A stretch of 64,000 bases of DNA from Hymenobacter aquaticus (GCF_004765605.1 NZ_SRLC01000002.1:496001-560000); one strand, 5' to 3'. Counted from the stretch's first letter, positions 10,929 to 19,707 are shown. Notes: a model not told the origin generated them from the sequence alone. Made by a program: numbers and translations.

Positions 10929-11147
10929 CTACAGGTTGCGGTGAAACCAGTTTTTGATGTCCTCAATGGCATGACCGGTTTTCTGCTGCAAGCGGCCAAA
11001 CCATTCGTCCTGCTGACCTTCCTGGTAGTCCAGGTCGTCGTCGGTGAGGTCGCCCCACTGCTGCTTGGCTTTGCCCTTGATTTCGTTCCAGTTGCCGCGG
11101 GCCCGCAGTTCGGTTTTGTCGTCGATGTTATTGTTGTTTAAGTCCAT
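10929..11147 (-). CDS. CsbD family stress protein
   Basis: This encodes 72 residues of the CsbD-like family, small hydrophilic proteins often induced by general stress and of unknown biochemical role. The signature is RGNWNEIKGKAKQQWGDLTDDDLDY-like: W-N-E-I-K-G-K-A-K near residue 19, then G-R-L-Q-Q-K-T-G near residue 50. The Met at 11147 gives the usual short N-terminus; a longer frame upstream has no support. It has its own terminator. Its location in the cytoplasm is inferred from lack of any signal. Confidence 0.9.
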   Translation of the reverse strand: MDLNNNNIDDKTELRARGNWNEIKGKAKQQWGDLTDDDLDYQEGQQDEWFGRLQQKTGHAIEDIKNWFHRNL

Positions 11148-11268
11148 GGTTGGGGTGTGGTTAGGTGGGAAAGAAATGTATGTCCTCATACGCAAGCTCC
11201 ACGGCTGAGTTAGCCCAAAAGCCAATTTCTTATTCCATACCTGCTATTGCAGCGCCGGAGGCGGACCG

Positions 11269-11853
11269 CTACCAGTGGGTAGAAGCCGAAACCAGCACCG
11301 CCGCCACCACCAGCCAAGTGCCCACGCCCGCGCCAAAACCCGCCGCCGCCTTACCGAGCTTCTGGCGCTTGGCCTGCTGCTGGTAGGCCCGCACGTACTC
11401 CGGATTTTTGAGCAGGGCCACATCCGACGCAATAATGTTGTTGGTGCTGGGCGCGCTGGCGGCAAGTACGCCTCCCGTTATCAACCCGATGGGTGGGTAG
11501 GCAATCGTGGTTCCGTACGTGCCCCAGAAGGCCCCGGGAGCCATAAAATTCCGGCGCGCGTCCTGCATGCCCCGCTGGCGGGCTTCCACCGCCGTAAGCC
11601 CGGGCTTCACCAGCGGCACGTGCTGAATCAGCTCTTTGGCGCCATTAGCGTAGCGAATCATGAATACCTGGGCCGAGGCCACCCGCAGCGTATCGGTCGT
11701 GGCCGTGTCCTGAGGTAGGTAGATGATGTTGTCGGGGCGAATGGTCAGCACGCGGGCTTTCTGCTCCCGGGCGTCCATGCGCAGAATAACGTCGTGCTGG
11801 GCCTGGGCAACCTTGGTCAGCAGGCTCAGCAGCAACAGGCAAAAAAGGCGCAT
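11269..11853 (-). CDS. Secreted/membrane protein with VFMIRYANG motif
   Basis: This encodes 194 residues. A signal peptide (MRLFCLLLLSLLTKVAQAQ) is followed by a beta-rich region containing ITIRPD-like strands and VFMIRYANGAKELI near residue 73. The C-terminal half has two hydrophobic segments, one near GAFWGTYGTTIAYPPIGLITGGVLAAS and one near the end (WLVVAAVLVSAS), so it is probably anchored in a membrane. The motif is shared with the next gene upstream (11899-12636), which starts 45 bases away on the same strand, making a probable paralogous operon pair. Function is unknown. Confidence 0.7.
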   Translation of the reverse strand: MRLFCLLLLSLLTKVAQAQHDVILRMDAREQKARVLTIRPDNIIYLPQDTATTDTLRVASAQVFMIRYANGAKELIQHVPLVKPGLTAVEARQRGMQDARRNFMAPGAFWGTYGTTIAYPPIGLITGGVLAASAPSTNNIIASDVALLKNPEYVRAYQQQAKRQKLGKAAAGFGAGVGTWLVVAAVLVSASTHW

Positions 11854-11898
11854 CCGACGCGGAGTAAAGTAGTTCGGTATCATCGGGTAAGATAGCAG

Positions 11899-12636
11899 TT
11901 AGTTGCGGCGGGAGTTGAAGCCGAAGAGCAGGCTGAAACGCGCCCCGCCGTTGCCGGGCACCACGGCGAAGTTGACCGGGAAATTGATGCCGTTGGAGCG
12001 GAAGCTGGTGCCCACGGCCAGCGCGACACTGGCACTCAGGGGCGTCAAATTGGGCCCCAGGCCAAATTCCAGCCCCTTGGGGCCCCGAATGCCGATCAGG
12101 GCATTCAGGCTGGGCAGAAACTTGTTTTGCTCCAGCCCCGCAATCAGGGGCACGATTTCCAGCAGGCCCGCCGTGCCGTTGGGCAGGCGGAACAGCCGGG
12201 TTTCAAACTGCCAGCCAAACTGCGTCAGAAAGGGCTTGATGTTGTATTCCGTATCGGCCTTGTCGGCCATGCCGCCGGTGAGCAGCGTGATGCCTAAGCG
12301 CGGACCGCCCAGATGAACCTCGTCGAACGCCGGGGCCTCGTCGCCGGGCACCACGGGGCCGGGGGCCACTTTCGCTGACAGCGGTGTTGGGCCGCCCGCC
12401 GGGGTGCCAAACACTTCCTTGGTGCCGTTGGCGTACCGAATCATGAAGACGTCGGTTTTGCGCACGATAATCAGGGGGCCTTCCTGGTAGTCGAAGCGCT
12501 TGTAGTGCACTTCCGTCGGCGTTATCTGCAGGACTTTCACCTGGATTTCTTCCCCGTTCTGCTTGGTCAGCAGGTCCTGGGCCTGGCCCGCCGTAGCCAG
12601 CAGGCAGCCGAGCAGTAGTAGTAGGAGTCGCAACAT
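11899..12636 (-). CDS. Secreted protein with VFMIRYANG motif
   Basis: This encodes 245 residues with a strong signal peptide (MLRLLLLLLGCLLATAGQAQ). The N-terminal region reads as a small beta domain (EEIQVKVLQITPTEVHYKRF, then VFMIRYANGTKEVF near residue 63). The C-terminal part has barrel-like strands (FETRLFRLPNG, ASVALAVGTSFRSNGI, GARFSLLFGFNSRRN) suggesting outer-membrane insertion. The first domain matches the downstream gene, so the two likely arose by duplication and then gained different C-terminal parts. I do not recognise a named family. Confidence 0.7.
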   Translation of the reverse strand: MLRLLLLLLGCLLATAGQAQDLLTKQNGEEIQVKVLQITPTEVHYKRFDYQEGPLIIVRKTDVFMIRYANGTKEVFGTPAGGPTPLSAKVAPGPVVPGDEAPAFDEVHLGGPRLGITLLTGGMADKADTEYNIKPFLTQFGWQFETRLFRLPNGTAGLLEIVPLIAGLEQNKFLPSLNALIGIRGPKGLEFGLGPNLTPLSASVALAVGTSFRSNGINFPVNFAVVPGNGGARFSLLFGFNSRRN

Positions 12637-12826
12637 GGGTGTGAGGAGAGGATGGTGAAACGTTATGCTGGAAAGATGCAGGCTTTCCGGCGCTACCTAG
12701 TCGCCAACTTCCTGTCTTTTAAGACTTTTATATAACATGATATTCGCTTGTAAAGAATTGGTATATAGAATGTTTGCTGAACGGTATTCAGACTTTAGGG
12801 AATTGTTTGCATCTTCGGCGTAGCTC

Positions 12827-14359
12827 ATGGACGACCTACGCACCACTCTCGCCACTTTCTCCGCGGAAGACCGCAAGGACTTCGGCCGCTTTATCCAGCG
12901 CCAGCGCAAAAAACAGAAGGGCCGCATGGATTCGCGGCTCTATGAGCTGCTGCTGCACCAGAAGGAGTACAGCACCGACGAGCTGGTGGCCCGCCTTTAC
13001 CCCGAAGAGCCCAACACGGTGGCCTACTACGCCCTGCGCAAGCGGCTCATGCGCCACGTCACCGACTTTCTGCTGCTGCGCCAGCGCCAGCAAGACCCCA
13101 CGGCGGCGTCGTCGGTGCGCGGGCAGCTCACGCTGGCCCAGTACCTGTTCGAGGCCGGGGTGCCGCGCATGGCCTGGCTCACGCTGCGCAAAGCCGAAAA
13201 GCTGGCCCTGACCAACGAGCAGTACGAGCTGCTCAACACCATCTACAACCTGCAGATTGCCCAGGCTGACAGCGAGTATGCCGACGACCTGAACGACATC
13301 ATCCGCCGCCGCAACCTCAACAAAAAGGCCGCCGACGAGGAGGAGCGTGCCGGCATTGCCCACAGCCTGATCCGGCAGCGGCTGCGCGAGGCCCGGGTGC
13401 GGGGCCGCGCCGGCGAGGCCTTCGACGGCATCATGCACGAGGTGCTGCGCGAATACGACCTGCAGGAAGCCTTTGCCCGCCGTCCGTCGTTGCTCTACCG
13501 CCTCATGGCCATTGCCCGCAGCGCCATGCTGGCCCGCCGCGACTTTGCCTCGTTCACGCCGTTCGTTATCCGGTGCTACCGCCTCATGGAGAAGCGCCAC
13601 GGCTTTGCCCAAGCCCACCGCTACTACCAGCTCAGCCTGCTCTACATGATTGCGCACGGCCTCTACCGCACGCGCCGCTTCACCGAGTCCATCGAGTATC
13701 TGGAGCAGTTGCGAGTGGCTTTGTACACCGGGCCGCGGGGGCACTACGCCGACTTCGTGCCCAAGTACACGTTTTTGCTGGCGGCCAACTACGCCTTTCT
13801 GCGCCGCAACACTGAGAGTATTCAGCTACTGGAAGAGGTGCTCAAAGGCCGCGACGTGGTGCTCAATCCGCGCGACCAGCTCACGGCCCGCCTGGGGCTG
13901 GGTTTCCACTACTTTGCCGAGGGCAAGTTCAGTAAAACCAACCAGGTGCTCATCGGCATCGGGCGCTCCGATCGGTGGTGCGAGCAGCAGATGGGCCTGG
14001 AGTGGGTGTTCAACAAAAGCCTGGGCGAAATGCTGGTGCAGCTGGAGATGGGCAACCCCGACCTGGCCCTGAACCGCCTGCGCGCCATCGAGCGGATCCT
14101 GCGCGAGCGGCTCGGCGACGAGGGCGGCGACTACCACTACGTGCTCAACTACCTGGCCCTGGTGCGGGAAATTATTGACGATCCGGCCGCGCCCACCAAG
14201 CCCGGCTTCGTGCAGCGGATGGAAGCTCTGCCGGCCTTTCTGCCCCTGGAGCGCGAAGACCTGCACGCCATGAGCTTCTACGCCTGGCTGAAGGCCCGCA
14301 CCGTGGCCCGCCCCTACTACGACGTGCTGCTGGAGCTGTCGGCTTCGGCCCCAGCTTAG
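12827..14359 (+). CDS. Large helical protein, unknown function
   Basis: This encodes 510 residues, cytoplasmic with no signal or membrane segment. It is helix-rich and basic in its first half. The start (MDDLRTTLATFSAEDRKDFGRFIQRQRKK) and segments such as LAQYLFEAGVPRMAWLTLRKAEKLAL and RRFTESIEYLEQLRVALY look like tetratricopeptide-type helical hairpins, with a TPR-like LLAANYAFLRRNTESIQLLEEVLKGR pattern near residue 310. No catalytic motif is visible. ATG 12827 is the only good start. The gene is monocistronic, ending in a GC hairpin. It may be a scaffold or regulator, but this is inference. Confidence 0.75.
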   Translation: MDDLRTTLATFSAEDRKDFGRFIQRQRKKQKGRMDSRLYELLLHQKEYSTDELVARLYPEEPNTVAYYALRKRLMRHVTDFLLLRQRQQDPTAASSVRGQLTLAQYLFEAGVPRMAWLTLRKAEKLALTNEQYELLNTIYNLQIAQADSEYADDLNDIIRRRNLNKKAADEEERAGIAHSLIRQRLREARVRGRAGEAFDGIMHEVLREYDLQEAFARRPSLLYRLMAIARSAMLARRDFASFTPFVIRCYRLMEKRHGFAQAHRYYQLSLLYMIAHGLYRTRRFTESIEYLEQLRVALYTGPRGHYADFVPKYTFLLAANYAFLRRNTESIQLLEEVLKGRDVVLNPRDQLTARLGLGFHYFAEGKFSKTNQVLIGIGRSDRWCEQQMGLEWVFNKSLGEMLVQLEMGNPDLALNRLRAIERILRERLGDEGGDYHYVLNYLALVREIIDDPAAPTKPGFVQRMEALPAFLPLEREDLHAMSFYAWLKARTVARPYYDVLLELSASAPA

Positions 14360-14379
14360 CCGCCCGGCCCGAAAAAGCA

Positions 14380-14410
14380 GCGGGCCCCTGCTGTGGTAGC
14401 AGGGGCCCGC
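14380..14410. terminator. GC-rich convergent hairpin
   Basis: A perfect 13-base stem (GCGGGCCCCTGCT with its complement) and a five-base loop lie between convergent genes. There is no long T run, so termination is likely but not certain. Confidence 0.65.
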
Positions 14411-14438
14411 CGGGGTAAGCGCGTCAGTTGACGGACGA

Positions 14439-14714
14439 CTACTTGTTGGTTTCTTCCACCAGCTTGTCGGCTTCCTTGTTTACGACAACGGCCGTGTCGC
14501 CTTTCTCGGGAGCCATGTCGGCTTTCACGTCGGCGGCAGCTTCGGAAGTAGCGGCAGCGGCGTTGTCTACGGCGTTTTCGGTGTTGTTGGCAGCGTCGGT
14601 AGCAGCGCTTTCGGCGGTAGCCTCAGCGTTTTCCTGGGTCTTTTCCGAGCAGGAAGAAACGGCGAACATGGCGAAAGCAGCGGCAACGAACAGGGTTTTG
14701 AAAGGCGTTTTCAT
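14439..14714 (-). CDS. Small Ala-rich lipoprotein
   Basis: This encodes 91 residues. The lipoprotein signal from MKTPFKTLFVAAAFAMF leads to Cys at about residue 22 (VSSCSEK). The mature part is almost all Ala, Glu, Asp, Thr and Asn (NTENAVDNAAAATSEAA), predicted helical, as in the small entericidin-like or Lpp-like helical lipoproteins. The Met at 14714 is preferred over a longer frame that has no signal at its start. It is convergent with the large helical protein across a GC hairpin. The function is unknown. Confidence 0.75.
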   Translation of the reverse strand: MKTPFKTLFVAAAFAMFAVSSCSEKTQENAEATAESAATDAANNTENAVDNAAAATSEAAADVKADMAPEKGDTAVVVNKEADKLVEETNK

Positions 14715-14818
14715 GGCTAAAAGGAAATGAGTTAGATATTTAAGTCGGCCTTGATACGCGACCCCGGAAAAAGTAACCCAACGGCCGCCCAAAAAATGGC
14801 CAAAAACTTGCGCCGGGC

Positions 14819-15331
14819 TTGGTTCGTAGCGTAGTCATCATCCCCCTTAATTTCCTGCTCTTGCTTCGTTTTCGCTTCCTGCTTCCGGTGCTTGCCGCCG
14901 GCTTCGTGCTGCTTTCTACCTCACCGACGCGGGCGCAAAGCCAAGCGCAAAACGACGGCTTTCAGCGGCAGGATGGCACGATGTACGTGATTCGCAACGG
15001 CGCAAAGCGGCCCATGACCCAGGACGTGCACCTGCCCAACGGCCGCGTCGTCACCCGCGACGGGTTCGTCATCACCCGCGACGGTACCCGCACCGAGCTG
15101 GCCGAGGGCAAAGGCTGCGACCTGAGCGGCAGCGTGGTAGCCGTGGCCCCGGGGCCCAACGGGCAGCTGCGGCTAGCTGCGGCCTCGCGCACCCAAACCG
15201 CTGCCGCCAGCACGGCCGTTGGCACGGCGTATCTGCGGCAGCTATTCGCCGGCCCGGGCAAGCACAAAGGCTGGGGCCGCTTCAAAAAGGGCAAGCACGG
15301 CAAGGGCAAGGGCAAAAAGCACGACGACTAA
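14819..15331 (+). CDS. DUF6799 domain secreted protein
   Basis: This encodes up to 170 residues. A hydrophobic signal region ends near SPTRAQ. The DUF6799-like domain follows (MYVIRNGAKRPMTQDVHL, then NGRVVTRDGFVITRDGTRTEL near residue 80). The C-terminus is a striking Gly/Lys/His tail (KGKHGKGKGKKHDD). The start is uncertain: the longest frame begins with TTG at 14819, and another TTG at 14861 gives a compact signal peptide; no ATG precedes the signal. The domain is common in Hymenobacter-type genomes and has no known function. It is convergent with the WG-repeat gene, with stops only eight bases apart. Confidence 0.72.
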   Translation: MVRSVVIIPLNFLLLLRFRFLLPVLAAGFVLLSTSPTRAQSQAQNDGFQRQDGTMYVIRNGAKRPMTQDVHLPNGRVVTRDGFVITRDGTRTELAEGKGCDLSGSVVAVAPGPNGQLRLAAASRTQTAAASTAVGTAYLRQLFAGPGKHKGWGRFKKGKHGKGKGKKHDD

Positions 15332-15338
15332 GCAGCCC

Positions 15339-17231
15339 CTAATCAATGGCCTTTCCATCCTTATCGATGTAAAACGTGCGGCCGTCCTGCGTCACCTTCG
15401 CCTTGCCCTCGGCAAAGTCGCTGGCCTGGGTGTAGCGGCCGAAGGGCTTGGTGTCGGGCTCGGTGCTGGTCAGGTAGTCTTCGTCAATGAAGGTGTAGCC
15501 GTCGGCTAGCCGCACGCGGGCCAGTCCGTCGTGGAAGGAATAGGCTTCTCGGAACAGCTTGGGCGTGTCGGCCGGTGCTTCAGGACCGGTAATATAAAAC
15601 CAGCCCCGGTAGTCGAGCACGGCGGCGTGGCCTTCGGCGAAGTCCAGCGCGTTGTAGTAGTACTGGCTAAACTCCTGGCCATCTTCGTCGATAAAGGTAT
15701 ACGCGTCGCCAATCCGGACGCGGGCGTAGCCGCCACGGTAGGGGTTCAGGGCGTCGTAGGTAGGCGGCAGGGTTTCCTTGCCATCCTCGTCAACAAAGCC
15801 GAAAGCGCCTGCCTGCTCCACCACGGCTTGGTCGTCGTGGAAGTCGCCGATGGAGCTGTAGCGGGCGGGCAGCAGCGTGTCGCCGTTGGCGGCCAGCAGG
15901 CCCCATTGCCCTTTTTCCTGAAAGCGCGTCGGGGGCCCCGAGGCCAACGACCGGATGCCACTGGCCACCAGCACCAATGCCACCACGCCCGTGCCCAGGG
16001 CCGCCAGCCGGGGCAAGCGGCGGCGCCAGGCCCGCAGCTGCCGAAAAGCCGGCTTCAGCTGCGCGTAGCTCGCCCGAGCGGCAGTCGTAGCCGCGCCGGT
16101 GCCCGTAGCAGCCGGGGCCGGGGCCGCAGCGGTAGCAGCCGGGGTGGCCGTTTGCAGGTGCTGCATCAGCTGCTCCAGCTGCTGAATCTTGGCGTCTAGC
16201 TCCCGGTTGCGGGCTTCCGACTCGGCCCGGGAAGCTTGAATAGCAGCGTCGAGAGCCGCTTTTTCCTGGCTTTCCAGCGTCAGCCGCTCTTGCAAAGCCG
16301 CGGCTTCGGGAGCTACGGCCGGGGCTTCGGCCAGCTGCTGCCGTAGCTGGGCAATGCTGTTCTCGCGCTCGGCTTCCCGGGCTTCCATGGCGCGCAGCTG
16401 GGCCGCCAGCTCTTGCTGCATGGTGGCACGCATGTGCTCCAGCTCCCGTTTTTCCTGGTCGCGGGCGGCCAGCGCCGTTTCGGCGTAGCCGTAGGGCACG
16501 TTGTCGAGGTCGTCCACGTCTTCGGCCCCGAGCCAGCGCCAGAGCTGGGCCGCCTTCTGCTGCCAGAAGCTGCTGGTTGGTGGAGCTTCTTCCGCTTCCT
16601 CCGGCGCTGGCATCTCGGTTGGCGGAGCCGCCGGCGCCTCGGTAGGGGAGACGGTCGGGGCCAGCTCGGCCGCCAGCTGCTCCAGGTCGGCGGCCGTCAG
16701 GTCAATTTCGGGCGTTGCCAGCTGGGCCAGGCGCTTGGTAAAGCGGCCGGGGTCGGCCAGGAGCTGGAAGTTGTTGGCGGCGGGCACCGCACTCATGCGC
16801 TCCTCAACCTCGGGCCCAAACACGACCGGCTCGCCAAACAGCAGCAGCCCGCTAATGAAATTCAGGTTGGCGTGGTCGGCGGTGATGTGCGGCGTTAATA
16901 GCTGCGCCAGGGCCGCTTTTTGCTGCACAAACTGCTGAAAGGGGTTGTCGGCGCCGGCTGCGCCGGTCAGCGGGGCTCCATCGAGCTGCCAGGCGGCGTA
17001 GGCAAAGTCGCGGATGGCGAGGCGGCCGCCCCGGGGCTCGAGCAGCAGAATGGTAATCAGGTGGGGACGCAGCACTACGGCATCCAGCACATCGTCTTCG
17101 CCCACGGGCCAGTTGCCCAGCAGCAGGGTTGGCAGGCCGTGTGGCTCAGCCGCCAGGGCGGCCCGAACGGCGTCGAACTGCTCGCGGCGGGCCTGGTTGG
17201 GAAAGGGAGAAAGAACGGAAACGTGCAGCAT
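15339..17231 (-). CDS. NERD-like / coiled-coil / TM / WG-repeat protein
   Basis: This encodes 630 residues in four parts. Residues 1-150 resemble a NERD-type fold by order (E-D-D-V-L-D-A-V-V near 45, then ITILLLEPRGGRLAIRD, then NPFQQFVQQKAALAQLL), though the catalytic E-x-K is not intact. A Pro/Ala/Glu linker follows. A coiled coil spans about 250-360, and a single membrane helix about 409-428 (ALGTGVVALVLVASGIRSL). The rest is WG-type repeats, each with a W/F-G-F/L, D-E-D-G-K pattern (QWGLLAANGD, AFGFVDEDGKE, YTFIDEDGQEF, WFYITG). WG repeats are beta-propeller-like modules of unclear function. The helix would place the repeats outside the cytoplasm. NERD is my inference. Confidence 0.72.
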   Translation of the reverse strand: MLHVSVLSPFPNQARREQFDAVRAALAAEPHGLPTLLLGNWPVGEDDVLDAVVLRPHLITILLLEPRGGRLAIRDFAYAAWQLDGAPLTGAAGADNPFQQFVQQKAALAQLLTPHITADHANLNFISGLLLFGEPVVFGPEVEERMSAVPAANNFQLLADPGRFTKRLAQLATPEIDLTAADLEQLAAELAPTVSPTEAPAAPPTEMPAPEEAEEAPPTSSFWQQKAAQLWRWLGAEDVDDLDNVPYGYAETALAARDQEKRELEHMRATMQQELAAQLRAMEAREAERENSIAQLRQQLAEAPAVAPEAAALQERLTLESQEKAALDAAIQASRAESEARNRELDAKIQQLEQLMQHLQTATPAATAAAPAPAATGTGAATTAARASYAQLKPAFRQLRAWRRRLPRLAALGTGVVALVLVASGIRSLASGPPTRFQEKGQWGLLAANGDTLLPARYSSIGDFHDDQAVVEQAGAFGFVDEDGKETLPPTYDALNPYRGGYARVRIGDAYTFIDEDGQEFSQYYYNALDFAEGHAAVLDYRGWFYITGPEAPADTPKLFREAYSFHDGLARVRLADGYTFIDEDYLTSTEPDTKPFGRYTQASDFAEGKAKVTQDGRTFYIDKDGKAID

Positions 17232-17373
17232 AAGGTGAGAAAGCAGCCCGGGAAGCCGGGTAAAGAGCCTGGGCGGGTTGTACGAGTCCGGTTCAGGCTT
17301 GGTGACTTAACTTTTCGGGAAAGAAGGCAGTATAGCAGAATAACTTCTTTCGATTTTTTTTCGCTCTACCTCC

Positions 17374-17775
17374 ATGGACTCCACTGCGCCTACGCCCCAG
17401 AATACTCCCACGCCCTCCATTCCGTTGGCCGTAACCGATCAGCAGAACTCGGCCCTGCTCGATGATACGTTGGCCCTGCTCAACAACGGGGTGCCCGAGA
17501 AAGCCGACCAGCGCGGCCTGGGCGAAATTGAGCGGTGGGAACAGGTGCTGCGCGCTTCCGAACGCCCGGGTCTGGCCAAAATCATTCAGGAGCTGGCCAC
17601 GCTCAATCAGCAGCTCAGCACCCCCGACACCGCCGCCCACGACCTTGCCGAAACCCTGGCCACGCTCGGGGCCGAAACCGTAAAGGTAGCCGATGAATCT
17701 TCCGACGACTACAGCGGCCCGCTCACGCAGCTGGGCAAGCTGCTCATCAAAATGGGTTCTTCGCTTTCCCGCTAG
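17374..17775 (+). CDS. Helical protein, unknown function
   Basis: This encodes 133 residues, acidic, with no signal peptide. The N-terminus is Pro/Thr-rich; the rest is predicted helical (LLDDTLALLNNGVPEKA, GLAKIIQELATLNQQLST, LAETLATLGAETVKVA, QLGKLLIKMGSSLSR). It is probably a small cytoplasmic helical bundle. It is divergent from the WG-repeat gene and followed by a strong terminator. I recognise no family. Confidence 0.7.
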   Translation: MDSTAPTPQNTPTPSIPLAVTDQQNSALLDDTLALLNNGVPEKADQRGLGEIERWEQVLRASERPGLAKIIQELATLNQQLSTPDTAAHDLAETLATLGAETVKVADESSDDYSGPLTQLGKLLIKMGSSLSR

Positions 17776-17790
17776 TTCCGGATTGCTCCC

Positions 17791-17833
17791 CAACCAAAAG
17801 CCTCCGCCAAACACTGGCGGAGGCTTTTGGTTG
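17791..17833 (+). terminator. Strong terminator
   Basis: A perfect 19-base stem (CAACCAAAAGCCTCCGCCA and its complement) with a five-base loop ends the 133-residue gene. Confidence 0.9.
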
Positions 17834-17889
17834 TTAGGCGCACCCCAAAGCAGTGGCCGGTACATGCCGCGTACTACGGCGGGCTGCCG

Positions 17890-17897
17890 TACTTTTG
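17890..17897 (+). promoter_or_regulatory. Promoter -7 element
   Basis: TACTTTTG matches TAnnTTTG and lies 25 bases before the ATG at 17922. This position also argues against longer frames starting at 17853. Confidence 0.6.
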
Positions 17898-17921
17898 CGT
17901 TTTCATTCCATCGTGCCGCTC

Positions 17922-18929
17922 ATGCCCGCTACCACTCCCGACCTTACGCTCTACGACCCGTTCACGGGCATGCGCTTCGCCCAGCATTGCTTTCTGTGCG
18001 GCACGCCCACGGCCCCGTCCGATTCGGTGCTGGTGTTCGACCAGTGGCTGCTGGAGCGCTACCAGTTGGCTGAGCTGCAGATTAAGCTGCTCGACCAGAG
18101 CGTGTTGGCATATCACGAGCTGCGCATGCCCTGCTGCGCCGAGTGCCGGCAGCAGCACGTGGCGCCGCTGGAGCAGACGGTAGCCGCGGCCGTGCAGGCT
18201 GGCCCCGCCGCGCTGCGCAGCCTCGATGAGAAAACGCTGTTTCTGTGGCTGGGCAAGATGTTCTACGGCGTGATGCTGCTCGAAATCCTGAACGAGCTGG
18301 ACCCGCTGGTAAAGCCGCTGTATCCGCTGGCCGAAAACACCCAGCTGCTGCGCAAGCTGCAGTGCTTTTTTCAGGTGTTCCAGGCCCTGCGCGTACCCAT
18401 CGTGTACGAGGACTTCACGCCGGCTTCCATCTTTATCCTGGAAACTGCCCCGCTCGAAGACACAATTCCCTTCGAGTACGACGACGACCTGAGCACCATG
18501 ACGTTCAGCATCAAGCTGGATGAAACCGTGCTGGTCAGCTGCCTGATCGACAACGGCTTGCTGCGGCAGGCCATGGGCCGCGTGTACCGCGACGCGCAAC
18601 GGCCGCTGCACCCAGTGCAGGTCGCCGAGTTTAAGGCCCGGGTGTATTACGGCGCGTACCTATTGAACGTGGTGCCCGATTACTTCCCGCGCCCCACCCA
18701 GCCCGGCGACACGGAGCTGGTGTTCGACACGCTGATTGACGACGTGACCCGCGAGATTTTCAACCCCTGGGAAAACTCGGCCTACGGCACGTCGTTGCAG
18801 GAAATGTGGAAACGGTGGCAGATTCCCTACACCGAAATCATGCGCGACCCCCGGCAGCCGCTCAGCTACCTGTACGATGCGGACGGAGAACCCCGCACGC
18901 TGGAGCGCTGGGAAGAGGCCGCCGGCTAA
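17922..18929 (+). CDS. Putative zinc-ribbon protein, unknown function
   Basis: This encodes 335 residues. The N-terminus has two Cys pairs, C23-x2-C26 (HCFLCGTP) and C72-x2-C75 (CCAECRQQH), which would make a four-Cys zinc site. The rest is mainly helical, with aromatic segments such as KMFYGVMLLEILNELDP and KLQCFFQVFQALRVPIVYEDFTP, a D-E-stretch (FEYDDDLSTMTFSIKLDET), and a C-terminal acidic region. No catalytic motif that I recognise is visible. It is a single-gene unit with its own promoter. The zinc-binding call is inference from Cys spacing. Confidence 0.7.
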   Translation: MPATTPDLTLYDPFTGMRFAQHCFLCGTPTAPSDSVLVFDQWLLERYQLAELQIKLLDQSVLAYHELRMPCCAECRQQHVAPLEQTVAAAVQAGPAALRSLDEKTLFLWLGKMFYGVMLLEILNELDPLVKPLYPLAENTQLLRKLQCFFQVFQALRVPIVYEDFTPASIFILETAPLEDTIPFEYDDDLSTMTFSIKLDETVLVSCLIDNGLLRQAMGRVYRDAQRPLHPVQVAEFKARVYYGAYLLNVVPDYFPRPTQPGDTELVFDTLIDDVTREIFNPWENSAYGTSLQEMWKRWQIPYTEIMRDPRQPLSYLYDADGEPRTLERWEEAAG

Positions 18930-19012
18930 TGCGCCGGTCTTTCAAGAAGTACTAAAAACTGCGGAATAGTGCTGCTGGGGCGTGGTGGCAGGCAGCAAAT
19001 GGAATGAGATAC

Positions 19013-19516
19013 TCAGCTGGCTTGCCACTGGGGCTCCACCTTGCTGATTTTCACGTTTTTCCACATCTCATCGAGGTGTTCCCGCTTGGCCGCCAGAATA
19101 TCCATGCAGTGACGGTGCCGACGGTTCATCGTGTCGTGGATGATGTATACGCCGTCGAGCTTGGGAGAAATACCGGAAACCCGCACAGAGTCGCCGTAAT
19201 CAAAGTCGCCGCCCCACTTCTTGAGCAGGTCGCGGGAAAGGGCCATCCACCGGTCTTTGCTGGAATGGTTGCGCCGGATCCGGGAATTATCGGCAGTAAT
19301 AAAGGGTTCGGAGTCGGTCTGGCGAGGATCAGGCTCGTAAATCGTGGCCGTAACCGTGTAAATCGGCAGGCGGCGGGGCAGGCGCGCCACCACGGGCGGG
19401 GCCGAAATAAAGGCTACCGTGCGGGGACTCAAATGAGCGACGGTAGAAGGAAGAGCTGCGGAGAAAATGGGCCGCGGGGGAAAGAGGAGGGTCAGTAGGA
19501 CTAAAGCAATAGACAT
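19013..19516 (-). CDS. 3D-domain-like secreted protein
   Basis: This encodes 167 residues with an N-terminal signal (MSIALVLLTLLFPPRPIFSA). The C-terminal half has the 3D-type double-psi barrel order: IYTVTATIYEPDPRQTD, then ITADNSRI, WMALSRDLLKKWGGDFDYGDSV and VYIIHDTMNRRHRHCMDIL. In related proteins the conserved Asp residues are catalytic for peptidoglycan cleavage; here ALSRDLL and HDTMN resemble those blocks. It is probably periplasmic. The family is a reasonable match, but enzymatic activity is not shown. It lies beside a small possible membrane protein. Confidence 0.7.
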   Translation of the reverse strand: MSIALVLLTLLFPPRPIFSAALPSTVAHLSPRTVAFISAPPVVARLPRRLPIYTVTATIYEPDPRQTDSEPFITADNSRIRRNHSSKDRWMALSRDLLKKWGGDFDYGDSVRVSGISPKLDGVYIIHDTMNRRHRHCMDILAAKREHLDEMWKNVKISKVEPQWQAS

Positions 19517-19521
19517 GACAG

Positions 19522-19707
19522 TTAGGTTCGTGGACTCTTCTTCAGACCCGAAGAGTATGGGTTGCCTTTATGTAAGGCGGGCAAGAAGGGGTTAACTCGC
19601 TCGGACCTGAAAAGGTTCTTGAAGCGGGGAAGTAGTCGGTAGAATAACATAGATATATAGACAAAATTAATAAAATATATTGCTAAAACAATAAAAAATC
19701 TTGTCAT
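19522..19707 (-). CDS. Possible small membrane protein
   Basis: This encodes 61 residues from ATG 19707. It has one strong hydrophobic segment (FFIVLAIYFINFVYISMLFY) and a basic tail rich in Lys, Arg and Ser. It lies six bases upstream of the 3D-like gene on the same strand. Base composition is AT-rich compared with its neighbours. It could also be a chance frame in an AT-rich intergenic stretch, so confidence is low. Confidence 0.4.
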   Translation of the reverse strand: MTRFFIVLAIYFINFVYISMLFYRLLPRFKNLFRSERVNPFLPALHKGNPYSSGLKKSPRT

